A stretch of DNA of 64,000 bases, from assembly GCF_052045245.1 (NCBI RefSeq), contig NZ_JBQEON010000010.1, positions 116,201-180,200 on the forward strand, written 5' to 3'. This stretch comes from Burkholderia sp052045245 (lineage in GTDB: Bacteria > Pseudomonadota > Gammaproteobacteria > Burkholderiales > Burkholderiaceae). Position 1 is the stretch's first letter; each line of letters starts with the position of its first letter. A program made the translations under genes and the position numbers. Shown here one piece after another: positions 25,871 to 34,931 of this stretch. A model generated the notes under the pieces. It was not told where the DNA came from. It did no database searches and saw only the letters and a list, made by a program, of their open reading frames with translations.

Positions 25871-26158
25871 TCAGCGCGGCCAGTTCCGCCGCGACACGAC
25901 GGCGAAACTGATCGCGATCGAACCGGTGACGACCCGCGGCGGCGCGTCGTCCAGCACATCGCCGAAGCGAAAGCGGCGGCTGCGGCCGTCGACGCGTGCA
26001 GCATCGGCAGTACCCCGCTCGGGCGCCGGCACCTCGGGCTCGGCGCCGCTAACGCCTGCGACAACCGTGTCGCACGACACGTCGGTCAGACACTCGGACG
26101 CATGATCAATGGACATGACAGTGAATTCCAGGAGGGGCATGTCCGTATTGAACGTCAA
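25871..26158 (-). CDS. Hypothetical protein, uncertain
   Basis: An open frame of up to 95 codons lies divergent from the LysR gene. It has no recognised domain, no signal peptide, no good ribosome site and no cysteine or motif pattern that suggests selection, though the end (VVTGSIAISFAVVSRR) is hydrophobic. It is listed because divergence from a LysR gene is a common arrangement for a target gene. It may equally be non-coding. Confidence 0.25.
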   Translation of the reverse strand: MTFNTDMPLLEFTVMSIDHASECLTDVSCDTVVAGVSGAEPEVPAPERGTADAARVDGRSRRFRFGDVLDDAPPRVVTGSIAISFAVVSRRNWPR

Positions 26159-26209
26159 CTCATTCGATCAGTAAAATGAATGTTTCGATCGCTACGATTC
26201 CTTAAAAGA

Positions 26210-27085
26210 ATGGAATTAAAACTGCTGCGTACCTTCCTGACGGTCACCGAGCTCAGCCATTTCAGCCGCGCGGCCGACACGCTGCACATGAGCCAGCCGG
26301 CGCTGAGCAAGCAGATCGGCGCGCTCGAGGCGAGCCTCGGCGGCAAGCTGTTCGAGCGCGGGCGTCACGGCGCAGAGCTGACGCCGTTCGGCGAACGCTT
26401 CCTGCCCGACGCGCAGGCGCTCGTGCGCGATGCCGACGAAATCCTCGCGCGTGCGCGGGAGCTGGCCAGCGGACAACGCGGGCATCTGCGGCTCGGCATC
26501 TGCCTGTCCGTGCTGACGCTCGTGCCGAAACTCGTCGCGGAATTCCGCCGCCGCAATCCGGGCATCGCGGTCACGTTGAGCGACCTGTCGTCGTCCGAGC
26601 AAACGCGGCGGCTGCGCGCCGGCAAGCTCGACGCCGGTTTCCTTCGGTTGCCGTCCGACGAAGGGCTGTCGTCGTTCAAGGTGATCGACGAGGCGCTTGC
26701 GCTCGCGGTGCCGCCGCACCTCGGGTTCAAGCGCGTGCCGGCCGACCTCGACGTGCTCAACGAGATCGGCTTCATCGCGCTGCAGCGTGCACGCGGTGCC
26801 GGGCTCGCCGCGCAGATCGACCGATGGTGCGTCGAGCGGCGCTTCGTGCCGCACATCACGCAGCAGGCGGAGGACGTGCAATCGGTGCTCACGTCGGTCG
26901 CGGCCGGCGTCGGCGTCGCGTTCATCCCGTCGCGTGCGCAATACCTGCTGCGCGATGCGACCGTCCTGCCGCTCGACGGCCGGGACGCGAAATGGCGTGT
27001 CGGGCTCGCGTGGCTGTCCGGTCGCGACGATCCCGTGACCACCCGTTTCGTCTCGTTCATGCGCGCCGCGATCAAGGGTGCGTGA
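26210..27085 (+). CDS. LysR-family transcriptional regulator
   Basis: This 291-residue protein has a typical LysR start (MELKLLRTFLTVTELSHFSRAADTLHMSQPALSKQIGALE, helix-turn-helix at about 17-37) and a CbnR/BenM-like effector domain with LRLGICLSVLTLVPKLVAEFRRRNPGI. The ATG at 26210 is preferred to one at 26180, because LysR proteins begin at this MELK position. The regulated gene is not evident: the divergent frame is doubtful, and the downstream winged-helix gene may be cotranscribed. Confidence 0.85.
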   Translation: MELKLLRTFLTVTELSHFSRAADTLHMSQPALSKQIGALEASLGGKLFERGRHGAELTPFGERFLPDAQALVRDADEILARARELASGQRGHLRLGICLSVLTLVPKLVAEFRRRNPGIAVTLSDLSSSEQTRRLRAGKLDAGFLRLPSDEGLSSFKVIDEALALAVPPHLGFKRVPADLDVLNEIGFIALQRARGAGLAAQIDRWCVERRFVPHITQQAEDVQSVLTSVAAGVGVAFIPSRAQYLLRDATVLPLDGRDAKWRVGLAWLSGRDDPVTTRFVSFMRAAIKGA

Positions 27086-27156
27086 CCGGGCGTATAGTGT
27101 CCGCGATTGCCTTCCGCCTGAATCGCCGGCCCCGCGCCGGCACACGAACCCGAACG

Positions 27157-27441
27157 ATGATGTCAGAATCCGACGATTCCCCGCTCGATCCCGCCATCGT
27201 TGCGACGCTCGCGACGCTGAACGAGGCCGCGACCGATCCGTCCGGCAAGCGATGGTCGCTGCCGAAGATCGCGAAGCGCACGCAATTGCCGATGAGCACG
27301 TTGCGCCGCGTGCTGACTCAGCTCGATGCCGCTGGCCTGAGCACGACGACGTTGAACGACGACGGGACGGGCGCGGCTGCATTGACCGAAGAGGGGCGCG
27401 CCGTGTGCGCGCAACTGTTCGGCGCGAACGACGGCAGCTGA
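27157..27441 (+). CDS. Small winged-helix DNA-binding protein
   Basis: This 94-residue protein has a MarR-like winged-helix pattern: LDPAIVATLATLNEA, GKRWSLPKIAKRTQLPMSTLRRVLTQLDAAGLSTTTLNDDGTGAAALTEEGRAVC. The helix-turn-helix lies at about residues 35-61, followed by a short wing. It lacks an effector or dimer domain. It is 71 bases after the LysR gene in the same direction. The starts at 27157 and 27160 are adjacent ATG codons. Role unknown. Confidence 0.72.
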   Translation: MMSESDDSPLDPAIVATLATLNEAATDPSGKRWSLPKIAKRTQLPMSTLRRVLTQLDAAGLSTTTLNDDGTGAAALTEEGRAVCAQLFGANDGS

Positions 27442-27468
27442 AAAAACGGGCCGCCCGAAGGCGACCCG
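27441..27468 (-). terminator. Terminator of the mgtA-outer membrane protein operon
   Basis: A 9-bp stem with one mismatch (27447-27455 with 27460-27468, CGAA/TTCG tetraloop) is followed by TTTTTT on the minus strand. It overlaps the end of the convergent winged-helix gene. Confidence 0.8.
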
Positions 27469-27516
27469 TCGTATCGCGGTGCGACATGGGACATGCGACA
27501 TGCGACGTCGGCCGCC

Positions 27517-28257
27517 TCACCGCAGCCTCACCACCGCGNCGGCGTGACGGCAGGTCTGGTCGTTCAGCCCGTGCCGGTAGCCGACGTCCAGGTCGAGCCA
27601 GCGCGTCGGCGCATAGATCGCGCCCGCGATCGCGAACGCCGGATTCGCGGCGGCGGTGCTTTCGGTATTGCGCGACATACCGATGTCGGCCACGAACTGC
27701 AGCGTGTCGGTCGCCTTGTAGAGCGCGGCGGCTGACACGGCCCAGGCCGAGCGCAAGTCGCCCTGGCGATTCGGCTGGTAAGTCAGGCCCGCATTCGCGA
27801 GCAGCGAGACGCGCGCGACGTCGGCTTGCGCGAGCAGCGTCGCGCCGGTGCCGATACGCCCCGTGCCGAGCCCGCGGCTGTCGTTGCCGGTCGGCATCGT
27901 CACCGCGGGTTTCAGCGCGAGCGACAGCGGCCCGCGTTCGACGAAACGCCATTTCATGCCGATCTCGACGTCACCGATGCCCGCGCCGTTGTCGTCGGTC
28001 CGCGTTTGCAGATGCGTATAAGGCGCGTTCACGTAGAGATCGACGTGTTCGCCGAACCCGCGCGTGAGCGTCGCGTTCCACCGTTGATGGCGGCCGGTGT
28101 CGTCCTGTTTCGAGGTTGCCTCGCCGTTGAGCTCGACCTGCCAGTTCGCGTTGCCCTGCGTGCCCGTGTCGTCGCTGGTGAGCGGATGGGCTGCATACGC
28201 ATCCGGCGGCGCGAGGAGGGCGCTCGCGGCTGCGAGCGGAAGCATGCTTCGTTTCAT
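27517..28257 (-). CDS. Outer-membrane beta-barrel protein of the phenol-degradation MetA-like type
   Basis: This protein of about 245 residues has a signal peptide (MKRSMLPLAAASALLAPPDAYA) and alternating beta-strand sequence typical of the 'transporter' or Phenol_MetA_deg group (TSDDTGTQGNANWQVELNGE, KPAVTMPTGNDSRGLGTG, DVGYRHGLN). Base 27539 is undetermined. As written the protein ends in VVRLR at 27517. If that base is spurious, the frame ends at 27528 in AARW, and a terminal Trp is more normal for an outer-membrane barrel. It starts 67 bases after the Mg2+ ATPase gene and is probably in its operon. Confidence 0.7.
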   Translation of the reverse strand: MKRSMLPLAAASALLAPPDAYAAHPLTSDDTGTQGNANWQVELNGEATSKQDDTGRHQRWNATLTRGFGEHVDLYVNAPYTHLQTRTDDNGAGIGDVEIGMKWRFVERGPLSLALKPAVTMPTGNDSRGLGTGRIGTGATLLAQADVARVSLLANAGLTYQPNRQGDLRSAWAVSAAALYKATDTLQFVADIGMSRNTESTAAANPAFAIAGAIYAPTRWLDLDVGYRHGLNDQTCRHAXAVVRLR

Positions 28258-28324
28258 CGCGTTACCTGTATCGTGTCGGCGGCGGCCGACCCAGGCGGGC
28301 CGGCGCGCCGTCATTCGGAGGGAG

Positions 28325-31102
28325 TCAGAACCACTGCTTGTAGCGACGCACGTAGATCGTCTTGACGATCTGCGCGAGCAGGATGTAGCCGACCATCGTC
28401 GCCGCGAGCCACAGCCAGTAGGTGCCCGGCAGGTGCATGAAGCCGAGCGAATCCGCGAACGGCGAGAACGGCAGCCAGCAGCCGATCGCGATCGCGGTGA
28501 ACGTCGACAGCAGCACCGGCAGCGCGGCCGTGCTCTGCAGGAACGGGATCTTCTGCGTGCGAAGCAGGTGGACGACGAGCGTCTGCGACACGAGACTCTC
28601 GATGAACCAGCCCGAGTTCATCACGATCTGGCCGCCCGAGCCGCCGTTCAGGTGATACATCGCACCGGCACCGAACACGGTCCACATCAGCACGTATGTC
28701 GTGATATCGAACACCGACGACGTCGGCCCGACCCACAGCATGAAGCGGCCGATGTTGCCGGCTTCCCACTTGCGCGGCTTCTTCAGGAACTCCGGATCCA
28801 TCTTGTCCCACGGCAGCAGCATCTGCGACGTGTCGTAGATCAGGTTCAGCACGAGCAGCTGGGTCGCGAGCATCGGCTCCCACGGCAGGAATGCGCTGGC
28901 GACGAGCACCGAGAACACGTTGCCGAAGTTCGAGCTGGCCGTCATGTTCAGGTACTTCAGGATGTTGCCGAACGTCTCGCGGCCCTTGATCACGCCTTCC
29001 TCGAGCACCATCAGGCTCTTTTCGAGCAGGATGATGTCGGCGGTTTCCTTCGCGATGTCGGCGCCGCTGTCGACCGAGATGCCGACGTCGGCGTCGCGCA
29101 GCGCGGGCGCGTCGTTGATGCCGTCGCCGAGGAACCCGACCGTGTGGCCGTTCGCCTGCAGCGCCTTCACGATGCGCGCCTTCTGCAGCGGCGTGAGTTT
29201 CGCGAATACGATGGTGCGTTCGACGACCTGTGCGAGCGTCGCGTCGTCGAGCGCCTCGATTTCGGCGCCGAGGATCGGCTTGCCCGGTTCAAGGCCGACC
29301 TGGCGGCAGACCTTCATCGTGACGGTCGGGTTGTCGCCCGTCAGCACCTTCACCGACACGCCGTTCTCGCGCAGCGCGGCGAGCGCCGGCGCGGCCGATT
29401 CCTTCGGCGGATCGAGGAAGGTCAGGAAGCCGCGCACGACGAGGTCGCGCTCGTCGGCGGTGCGGTACTGCTCGCGTTCGTCGCCGCGCGGGATCACGCG
29501 CGTGGCGAGCACCAGCACGCGGAAACCGTCCTCGTTGTACGCGTTCGCCTGTTCGAGCAGCCGCTTGCGCGCGACGAAGTCGAGCGGGCGCACGCCGTCT
29601 TCGTCCTGCACGTGGGTGGACACCGCGAGCATTTCCTCGACCGCGCCCTTGCAGATCAGCAGGTGCGTGCCGTGCGTGTCCTCGACGACGACCGACAGGC
29701 GGCGGCGCACGAAGTCGAACGGCAGTTCGTCGATCTTCTTGTAACCCTGCGGCTTCACGCGGTCGCCGATCTCGTCGGCGCGCGCGACGACCGCGATATC
29801 GATCAGGTTCTTCTGGCCGCTCTGATGGAAGCTGTTCAGCCAGCCGAGCCGCAGGATGTCCTCGTTCTTGTGGCCGGACAGGTCGAGATGGTGTTCGAGG
29901 ATGATCTTGTCCTGCGTGAGCGTGCCGGTCTTGTCGGTGCACAGCACGTCCATCGCGCCGAAGTTCTGCACCGAGTTCAGCCGTTTCACGACCACCTTGC
30001 GGCGGGCCATCGCGATCGCGCCGCGCGCGAGGTTCGCGCTGACGATCATCGGCAGCATCTCGGGCGTGAGGCCGACGGCCACCGCGAGCGCGAACGTGAG
30101 CGCGCTCAGCCAGTCGCCCTTGGTCAGGCCGTTGATCATGAACACGATCGGCACCATCACGAACATGAACTTGATCAGCAGCCAGCTCACGCTCGCGACG
30201 CCGCGGTCGAAACTCGTCTCGATGCGCTTGTGGCTCACGACGTTGCGGGCGAGCGACCCGAAGTAGGTGTCCTCGCCGGTCGCGACCACGACGGCCGTCG
30301 CGGTGCCGCTCACGACGTTGGTGCCCATGAAGCATACGTTCTCGAGATCGAGCAGCGACGTCGACGCGCCTGGCGTGCCCGCCGTGCTCGCCATGCCGGC
30401 CACGCCCGTGCCGGCCGACTTGCCGGCGACCGCGCCGAGCGTGTCGTACTTCTCGACCGGCAGCGCTTCGCCGGTCAGCACGGCCTGGCTGATGAACAGG
30501 TCGCGCGACGCGAGCAGGCGCACGTCGGCGGGGATCATGTCGCCGGCCGACAAATGCACGATGTCGCCGACGACTACTTCGCGCATCGGCACCTCGCGGC
30601 GCGCGGGCTCGGACACGTCGGTCACCGCGCGTTGCACGGTCGCTGTCGTGCGGACCATCGCCTTGAGCTTCTCGGCCGCACGCAGCGAGCGGAATTCCTG
30701 CACGAAGCGCAGCAGCGCGCTGATCGTGACCATCGTCAGCAGGATCGTCATGCCGACGTAGTCGCGATCGTCGGGCGCCGCGAAGTAGACGTCGGTGCAG
30801 AAGCTGATCGCGGCCAGCACCAGCAGCACGTAGACGAACGGATTGTGGAACGCGTGCAGCAGTTGGCGCGTCCAGTGCGGCGGCTTGTCGTGCGCGATTT
30901 CGTTCGGGCCGTTGCGCTGCAGGCGATCGGCGGCCTGATCGTAGGTGAGGCCGCGCGTGCTGGTGCGCAGCGACTTGAAGGTTTCCTTGAGCGGACGGAC
31001 CGCTTCCTGCGCGGCGCGCATGATGCGCGGATCGTTCTGCTGACCGGGGCCGGCGTTGATGAAGCCGCGCTGTTTCTTTTGCGAAGTGTTTCGTTGTGTC
31101 AT
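28325..31102 (-). CDS. mgtA: Mg2+-translocating P-type ATPase, MgtA/MgtB family
   Basis: This 925-residue P3B ATPase has the actuator TGEA motif, phosphorylation site DKTGTLT near residue 389, TGDN, GDGINDAP and about ten membrane segments, four of them after the hinge. It imports Mg2+ with ATP. The ATG at 31102 follows AAGGAG at ideal spacing; a GTG six codons earlier lies on top of that ribosome site. A small proline-rich ORF and a long leader precede it, which suggests leader-mediated control as known for Salmonella mgtA. An outer-membrane protein gene follows. Confidence 0.92.
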   Translation of the reverse strand: MTQRNTSQKKQRGFINAGPGQQNDPRIMRAAQEAVRPLKETFKSLRTSTRGLTYDQAADRLQRNGPNEIAHDKPPHWTRQLLHAFHNPFVYVLLVLAAISFCTDVYFAAPDDRDYVGMTILLTMVTISALLRFVQEFRSLRAAEKLKAMVRTTATVQRAVTDVSEPARREVPMREVVVGDIVHLSAGDMIPADVRLLASRDLFISQAVLTGEALPVEKYDTLGAVAGKSAGTGVAGMASTAGTPGASTSLLDLENVCFMGTNVVSGTATAVVVATGEDTYFGSLARNVVSHKRIETSFDRGVASVSWLLIKFMFVMVPIVFMINGLTKGDWLSALTFALAVAVGLTPEMLPMIVSANLARGAIAMARRKVVVKRLNSVQNFGAMDVLCTDKTGTLTQDKIILEHHLDLSGHKNEDILRLGWLNSFHQSGQKNLIDIAVVARADEIGDRVKPQGYKKIDELPFDFVRRRLSVVVEDTHGTHLLICKGAVEEMLAVSTHVQDEDGVRPLDFVARKRLLEQANAYNEDGFRVLVLATRVIPRGDEREQYRTADERDLVVRGFLTFLDPPKESAAPALAALRENGVSVKVLTGDNPTVTMKVCRQVGLEPGKPILGAEIEALDDATLAQVVERTIVFAKLTPLQKARIVKALQANGHTVGFLGDGINDAPALRDADVGISVDSGADIAKETADIILLEKSLMVLEEGVIKGRETFGNILKYLNMTASSNFGNVFSVLVASAFLPWEPMLATQLLVLNLIYDTSQMLLPWDKMDPEFLKKPRKWEAGNIGRFMLWVGPTSSVFDITTYVLMWTVFGAGAMYHLNGGSGGQIVMNSGWFIESLVSQTLVVHLLRTQKIPFLQSTAALPVLLSTFTAIAIGCWLPFSPFADSLGFMHLPGTYWLWLAATMVGYILLAQIVKTIYVRRYKQWF

Positions 31103-31149
31103 GAGTCGCTCCTTGCGCACGAGGCGGCGGGCGGGGAGCGGCCGTGACG

Positions 31150-31308
31150 TTATCGACGCACGAGCGCTCCCCGCCGCGTCGCGTCAGGCGCGATCGGCTG
31201 TGAGTCGGTTAAGGGAGGGGCGCTCGCCGGCGCGTGGAGCGCGGTCGGGGGGACGATGCGCAGCGTCGCACCGGCGAGCGGTAATCGACTACTGTCGTCT
31301 GAGTTCAT
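31150..31308 (-). CDS. Proline-rich leader ORF upstream of the Mg2+ ATPase gene
   Basis: A 52-codon ORF with CAGGAG seven bases before its ATG lies 47 bases upstream of the ATPase start, in the same transcript. The peptide begins MNSDDSS and has eight prolines, including the clusters VPP and APP. In Salmonella the mgtL leader peptide is short, acidic and proline-rich near its start and controls read-through into mgtA through ribosome stalling or dissociation when Mg2+ or proline is low. This ORF is longer, and its role by analogy is inference. No signal peptide or domain is seen. Confidence 0.6.
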   Translation of the reverse strand: MNSDDSSRLPLAGATLRIVPPTALHAPASAPPLTDSQPIAPDATRRGALVRR

Positions 31309-31652
31309 CTGCACTCCTGTCAGTTTCGGGTAGGCGGCACGGACGATCGCTGGCCACGCACGCACGAGGGCGCGCGGCCGGATGGCACGCGAACGGAACA
31401 CGCACGCAGCTCGCGCTGCGCGCAGCACGAACGCGCGCGGCAGCACAGGGCTGCGCGGACATTCGGCGATATCGAAAAAATTCGGCGGGGATTCTGGCCG
31501 GTCAGGCCGGAAGGGCGCCGCATCCTGCTTCCCGGGATGCGGCAGAAGACGAGGCTCTGCGCGGTTTCCTCAGGCAGCAGTCAAGTTGGTCGGGGACCAA
31601 CTACAACTCGCATCGGTGTTCACAGAACACTCCATGTAATTAGACGGGGGCG
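31309..31652 (-). other. Long 5' leader of the mgtA transcript, non-coding
   Basis: From the predicted promoter to the leader ORF there are about 340 transcribed bases without a supported gene. The region contains a hairpin with a perfect 9-bp stem, 31517-31525 paired with 31535-31543, not followed by T residues, so it is not a simple terminator. No sequence matching a known Mg2+ riboswitch was recognised by eye, but such structure cannot be excluded without folding. Confidence 0.5.
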
Positions 31653-31682
31653 ATGGTAAAGGGTCGTCGTGCGAAGCGTCAA
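31653..31682 (-). promoter_or_regulatory. Probable mgtA promoter
   Basis: On the minus strand, TTGACG (31677-31682) is followed after 18 bases by TACCAT (31653-31658). Transcription would start near 31645, leaving a leader of about 340 bases before the small ORF. The match to the sigma-70 consensus is good at -35 and moderate at -10. Confidence 0.55.
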
Positions 31683-31752
31683 CCTTTTTTGTGCCCCTTT
31701 TTTACGGCAATTTCTTGCAGAACGTTAGCGCGACGCCGCTCGCGCCGCGAAT

Positions 31753-31790
31753 AAAAAAAACGCGCGCACGCCGGACAAGGCATGCGCGCG
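31753..31790 (-). terminator. Terminator of the S8 peptidase gene
   Basis: An 8-bp outer stem (31761-31768 with 31783-31790), extended inward by GCC/GGC after one mismatch, is followed on the minus strand by eight T residues. It lies shortly after the peptidase stop at 31814. Confidence 0.9.
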
Positions 31791-31813
31791 GTGGCATCGC
31801 GTCGACGCGCCGG

Positions 31814-33466
31814 TTACTGCGTGGCCGCCGTGACGGCCGCGCCGGCATCGGCAATGCCGGAGCCGGCCGGCAGCGCGGTGCACGACGTGCCGGCCGGCAG
31901 CATCGCCGCGCGCGTGCTGCCCTGCAGCTTCTGCTGGATCTGCGCGGGCGTGAGGTTGCCGTTCATCGCCAGCATCAGGCCGACGATGCCGGTCACCTGC
32001 GGTGTCGCGAGGCTCGTGCCGCTCGCGGTGCCGTACGTGTCCGAACCCGGCGTCGTCGCGCCGCTGTTGGCCGTCGACAGGATGCTGACGCCCGGCGCGC
32101 TCAGTGCCACGTCGGTGCCGAAGTTGCTGAACGAGGCGCGGCGGCCGGTCGCGTCGGTCGCGCCGACGCTGATCACGCCGCGGCAGTTCGCGGGCTGGTC
32201 GAGCCCGGTCGACAGGCCGTCGTTGCCGGCGGCGACGACCACGGTCACGCCTTTCGCGGTGACGTCGTCGATCGCCTGCTGGAACGTCGTGCTGCACGCG
32301 CCGATGCCGCCGAGGCTCAGGTTGATGACCTTCGCGGGATTCGGGTTCGCCGGCACGCCGTTGACCGGGATGCCGGCCGCCCAGCGCATCGCGTCGGCGA
32401 TGTCGCTCGTCACGCCGCCGCACTTGCCCAGCACGCGCACCGGCAGGATGCGGCCGAGCCACGAGACGCCGGCCACGCCGACACCGTTGTTGGCGCTCGC
32501 GCCGATCACGCCCATCACGCGCGTGCCATGCCAGCTGCTGTCGCTCGGTTCGCTCGCGCAGTGATAGAACGGGCCGCTGGCGTTGTCGAGCTCCTGCTGC
32601 GTGACCCAGTCGCCCGGATCGGTTGCATCGGTGCCGCGCGTCTGGCCGTTGTTGCTGGTGTTGACGTTCGAGATGAAGCTGTAGCCGGGCAGCAGGTTGC
32701 CGACGAGGTCGGGGTGCGGCCGGTAGCCGGTGTCGAGCACGGCCGTGACGACGGTCGGCGAACCCTTGGTCCGCGTCCATGCGGGCGGGGCATTGATGCC
32801 GGCGCTCGGGTCCGACAGATACCACTGCTGGCTGTAGTCGGGGTCGCTCGGCGTGTCGCGGATCTGCATCGGGTGATCCGGTTCCGCGTAGTCGACGTCG
32901 GCGTCGGCCGCGAACGCCTGCGCGAGCGCCGCTGCGTCGCCGGACGCGATGCGCTGGCCGATCGACAGCACGGCCGCGCCGTTCGACAGGGTGCGCTCGA
33001 CCTGGACGTTCAGCAGTGCCTGCGACGTCGTCGCCGCAGCATACGCGCGGGCGGCGCCGGTGGCGGTCGGTGCCGACCAGCGCGTCATCGAGCGCTGGAT
33101 CACCGCATCGAGCCGCGTGCCGGTGTCGAGGGCCGCCATCGCGCGCGTGGCCGCCAGCGTCTTCAGCTTGACGATCAGGTGATCGATCGGCGGCTCGGCC
33201 GACTCGGTCGCGTGGGCGGCCATTTGCGCCGCGGCCTGTTGCGTCGCGCACGCGTTGCTGCCGGAGGATGGGGGCGGCGTCGTCGGGGCGGGTGCCGGGG
33301 CCGGCGTGGGGGCCGGTGCCGCGTTGGAGGAAGACGGGTTGCTGCCGTCGCCGCCGCCCCCGCCGCAGCCGGCGAGGGGAAGCAGGGCGGCGGCGGACAG
33401 CATGCCGGCGAGCATGCGCGCGTGCGCGGACCGGGCCGGCGCGAAATGGGAACGTTGGGCTCTCAT
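31814..33466 (-). CDS. Subtilisin-like S8 serine peptidase, probable lipoprotein
   Basis: The 550-residue precursor has a long signal region with lipobox LAGC (Cys34), a Gly-rich and Pro/Ala-rich linker to about residue 66, a propeptide-like segment, and an S8 domain with Asp245 (VLDTGYRPHPD), His313 (WHGTRVMG), oxyanion Asn415 (AAGNDG) and Ser485 (GTSLATP). It should be anchored at or secreted through the outer membrane and autoprocessed. Similar Burkholderia enzymes (the MprA group) are secreted proteases. If the lipobox is real, this one is surface- or periplasm-tethered. Confidence 0.87.
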   Translation of the reverse strand: MRAQRSHFAPARSAHARMLAGMLSAAALLPLAGCGGGGGDGSNPSSSNAAPAPTPAPAPAPTTPPPSSGSNACATQQAAAQMAAHATESAEPPIDHLIVKLKTLAATRAMAALDTGTRLDAVIQRSMTRWSAPTATGAARAYAAATTSQALLNVQVERTLSNGAAVLSIGQRIASGDAAALAQAFAADADVDYAEPDHPMQIRDTPSDPDYSQQWYLSDPSAGINAPPAWTRTKGSPTVVTAVLDTGYRPHPDLVGNLLPGYSFISNVNTSNNGQTRGTDATDPGDWVTQQELDNASGPFYHCASEPSDSSWHGTRVMGVIGASANNGVGVAGVSWLGRILPVRVLGKCGGVTSDIADAMRWAAGIPVNGVPANPNPAKVINLSLGGIGACSTTFQQAIDDVTAKGVTVVVAAGNDGLSTGLDQPANCRGVISVGATDATGRRASFSNFGTDVALSAPGVSILSTANSGATTPGSDTYGTASGTSLATPQVTGIVGLMLAMNGNLTPAQIQQKLQGSTRAAMLPAGTSCTALPAGSGIADAGAAVTAATQ

Positions 33467-33889
33467 GGTGAAACTCGATCCTCGTGGATGACCGTCGTGC
33501 CGGCGGTGATGCGTGGGTCCGGAGGAACACCGGACCGTGTCGTTTTAGTCTGACGGTCGCGGCAAGGTTGCTGCGACGCGTCATGCATGGGGTAACGGCC
33601 GCCAAGGGCGCTTCTTGAGTCTGTTGCATGAGAAAAAAACGGACCGCCGCAAACGATTGCCGTGCCGCGTTGCAGCACGATGGCGGATCTGGAGCGGCCG
33701 CCGCGACAGGCGGGACGCGACCGAATGCGGCCGGCCCGGCGCAACGCGGGATGCGCGCGTGGTTGCGCCACGGCAGCCGGCGCCCCGGGCGTGGCCGCAA
33801 AGGGCGCTTGCTTACGCTTTCCCTGATGCGACGCGAATTTTGTCGGGCGTAGGATCGCGATTCGATCAACGTTTCGTCAGGAGAAAAGC
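33467..33889. other. 423-base divergent gap without a supported gene
   Basis: Between the peptidase and the binding-protein genes no ORF has family character or a ribosome site. A 7-bp-stem hairpin (33516-33522 with 33530-33536) lies in the peptidase 5' leader. AGGAG occurs just before the binding-protein start. No convincing promoter boxes were found. Confidence 0.6.
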
Positions 33890-34786
33890 ATGGATCGCCG
33901 CTTTCGTTGGCTGGCCGTTGCGCTGACCTGCGCGCTGGCGGGTACCGCGCACGCCCAGGCCCTCACCGGCACGCTGAAGAAGATCAAGGACACGGGCATC
34001 GTGTCGCTGGGTATCCGCGAATCGTCGGTGCCGTTTTCGTATTCGGACAACCAGCAGAAGAACATCGGCTACTCGCGCGACATCGCCGCGCGCATCATCG
34101 ACGCGCTCAGGATCGACCTGAAGGCGCCGAACCTGACGGTGAAGGAAATCCCGATCACGTCGCAGAACCGCATTCCGCTGCTGCAGAACGGCACGATCGA
34201 CTTCGAGTGCGGGTCGACGACCAACACGCTGGAGCGGCAGAAGCAGGCCGCGTTCTCGAACAGCATCTTTCTCTACGGAATCCGCTTCAGCACGCGCAAG
34301 GATTCCGGCGTGAAGGATTTCGCGGATCTGGCCGGCAAGACGGTCGCGACGACGGCCGGCACGTCGGACGAGCGCCTGCTGCGCAAGCTCAACGAAGAGA
34401 AGGCGATGAACATGACGATCATCAGCGCGAAGGATCACGCCGAAGCGTTCATGAACGTCACGACGGGGCGCGCGGTCGCGTTCGTGATGGACGAGCCGCT
34501 GCTGTACGGCGAGATCGCGAAGGACCGCAACCCGGGCGCGTACACGGTGGCGGGCACGCCGCTCGTCCATGAAAACTACGCGTGCATGATGCGCAAGGAC
34601 GATCCGGCCTTCAAGCACGTGGTCGACGGCGTGATCGCCAAGCTTCAGACCTCGGGCGCGGCCGAGAAGCTCTACGACCAGTGGTTCATGCAGCCGATTC
34701 CGCCGAAGGGCGTGAGCCTCAACTATCCGCTGTCGCCGGAGATGAGGCAGCTGTTCAGGAATCCGACGGATCAGGCGCAGTATTGA
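33890..34786 (+). CDS. Periplasmic glutamate/aspartate-type binding protein (GltI-like)
   Basis: This 298-residue family-3 solute-binding protein has a Sec signal peptide ending AHAQ (residue 23). GltI-type blocks include TLKKIKDTGIVSLGIRESSVPFSY, RIPLLQNGTIDFECGSTTNTLERQK, DLAGKTVATTAGTSDERLL and FVMDEPLLYGEIAK. It should deliver an acidic amino acid or similar ligand to an ABC importer, but no permease or ATPase gene is adjacent and a terminator follows, so it is an orphan. The ligand assignment rests on overall similarity to GltI. Confidence 0.87.
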   Translation: MDRRFRWLAVALTCALAGTAHAQALTGTLKKIKDTGIVSLGIRESSVPFSYSDNQQKNIGYSRDIAARIIDALRIDLKAPNLTVKEIPITSQNRIPLLQNGTIDFECGSTTNTLERQKQAAFSNSIFLYGIRFSTRKDSGVKDFADLAGKTVATTAGTSDERLLRKLNEEKAMNMTIISAKDHAEAFMNVTTGRAVAFVMDEPLLYGEIAKDRNPGAYTVAGTPLVHENYACMMRKDDPAFKHVVDGVIAKLQTSGAAEKLYDQWFMQPIPPKGVSLNYPLSPEMRQLFRNPTDQAQY

Positions 34787-34808
34787 GCGGATTCGACAGG
34801 CGGCGACG

Positions 34809-34828
34809 GGGGCCAGCCTGGCCCCTTT
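34809..34828 (+). terminator. Terminator of the binding-protein gene
   Basis: A perfect 7-bp stem (34809-34815 with 34819-34825, three-base loop) is followed by TTTAACCTTT. It lies 22 bases after the stop. Confidence 0.8.
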
Positions 34829-34931
34829 AACCTTTCGCCGAGCCGTCAGTCTCTTCCCGTGGACCGAGTGCACGACGCAGGTCCGATGCCGTCGCCGAAC
34901 CGACGACAACCTCAATTCAGATTGCTCGAGC

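Noticed and set aside
28097..31147. A 1016-codon plus-strand frame antisense to the Mg2+ ATPase
   Set aside because: GC-driven shadow; the minus strand has all P-type ATPase motifs.
31517..31543. Intrinsic terminator in the mgtA leader
   Set aside because: The hairpin is good, but no T tract follows it on the minus strand.
33467..33889. Plus-strand ORFs between the peptidase and binding-protein genes
   Set aside because: Arg/Pro-rich composition, no start signals, and no similarity recognised.
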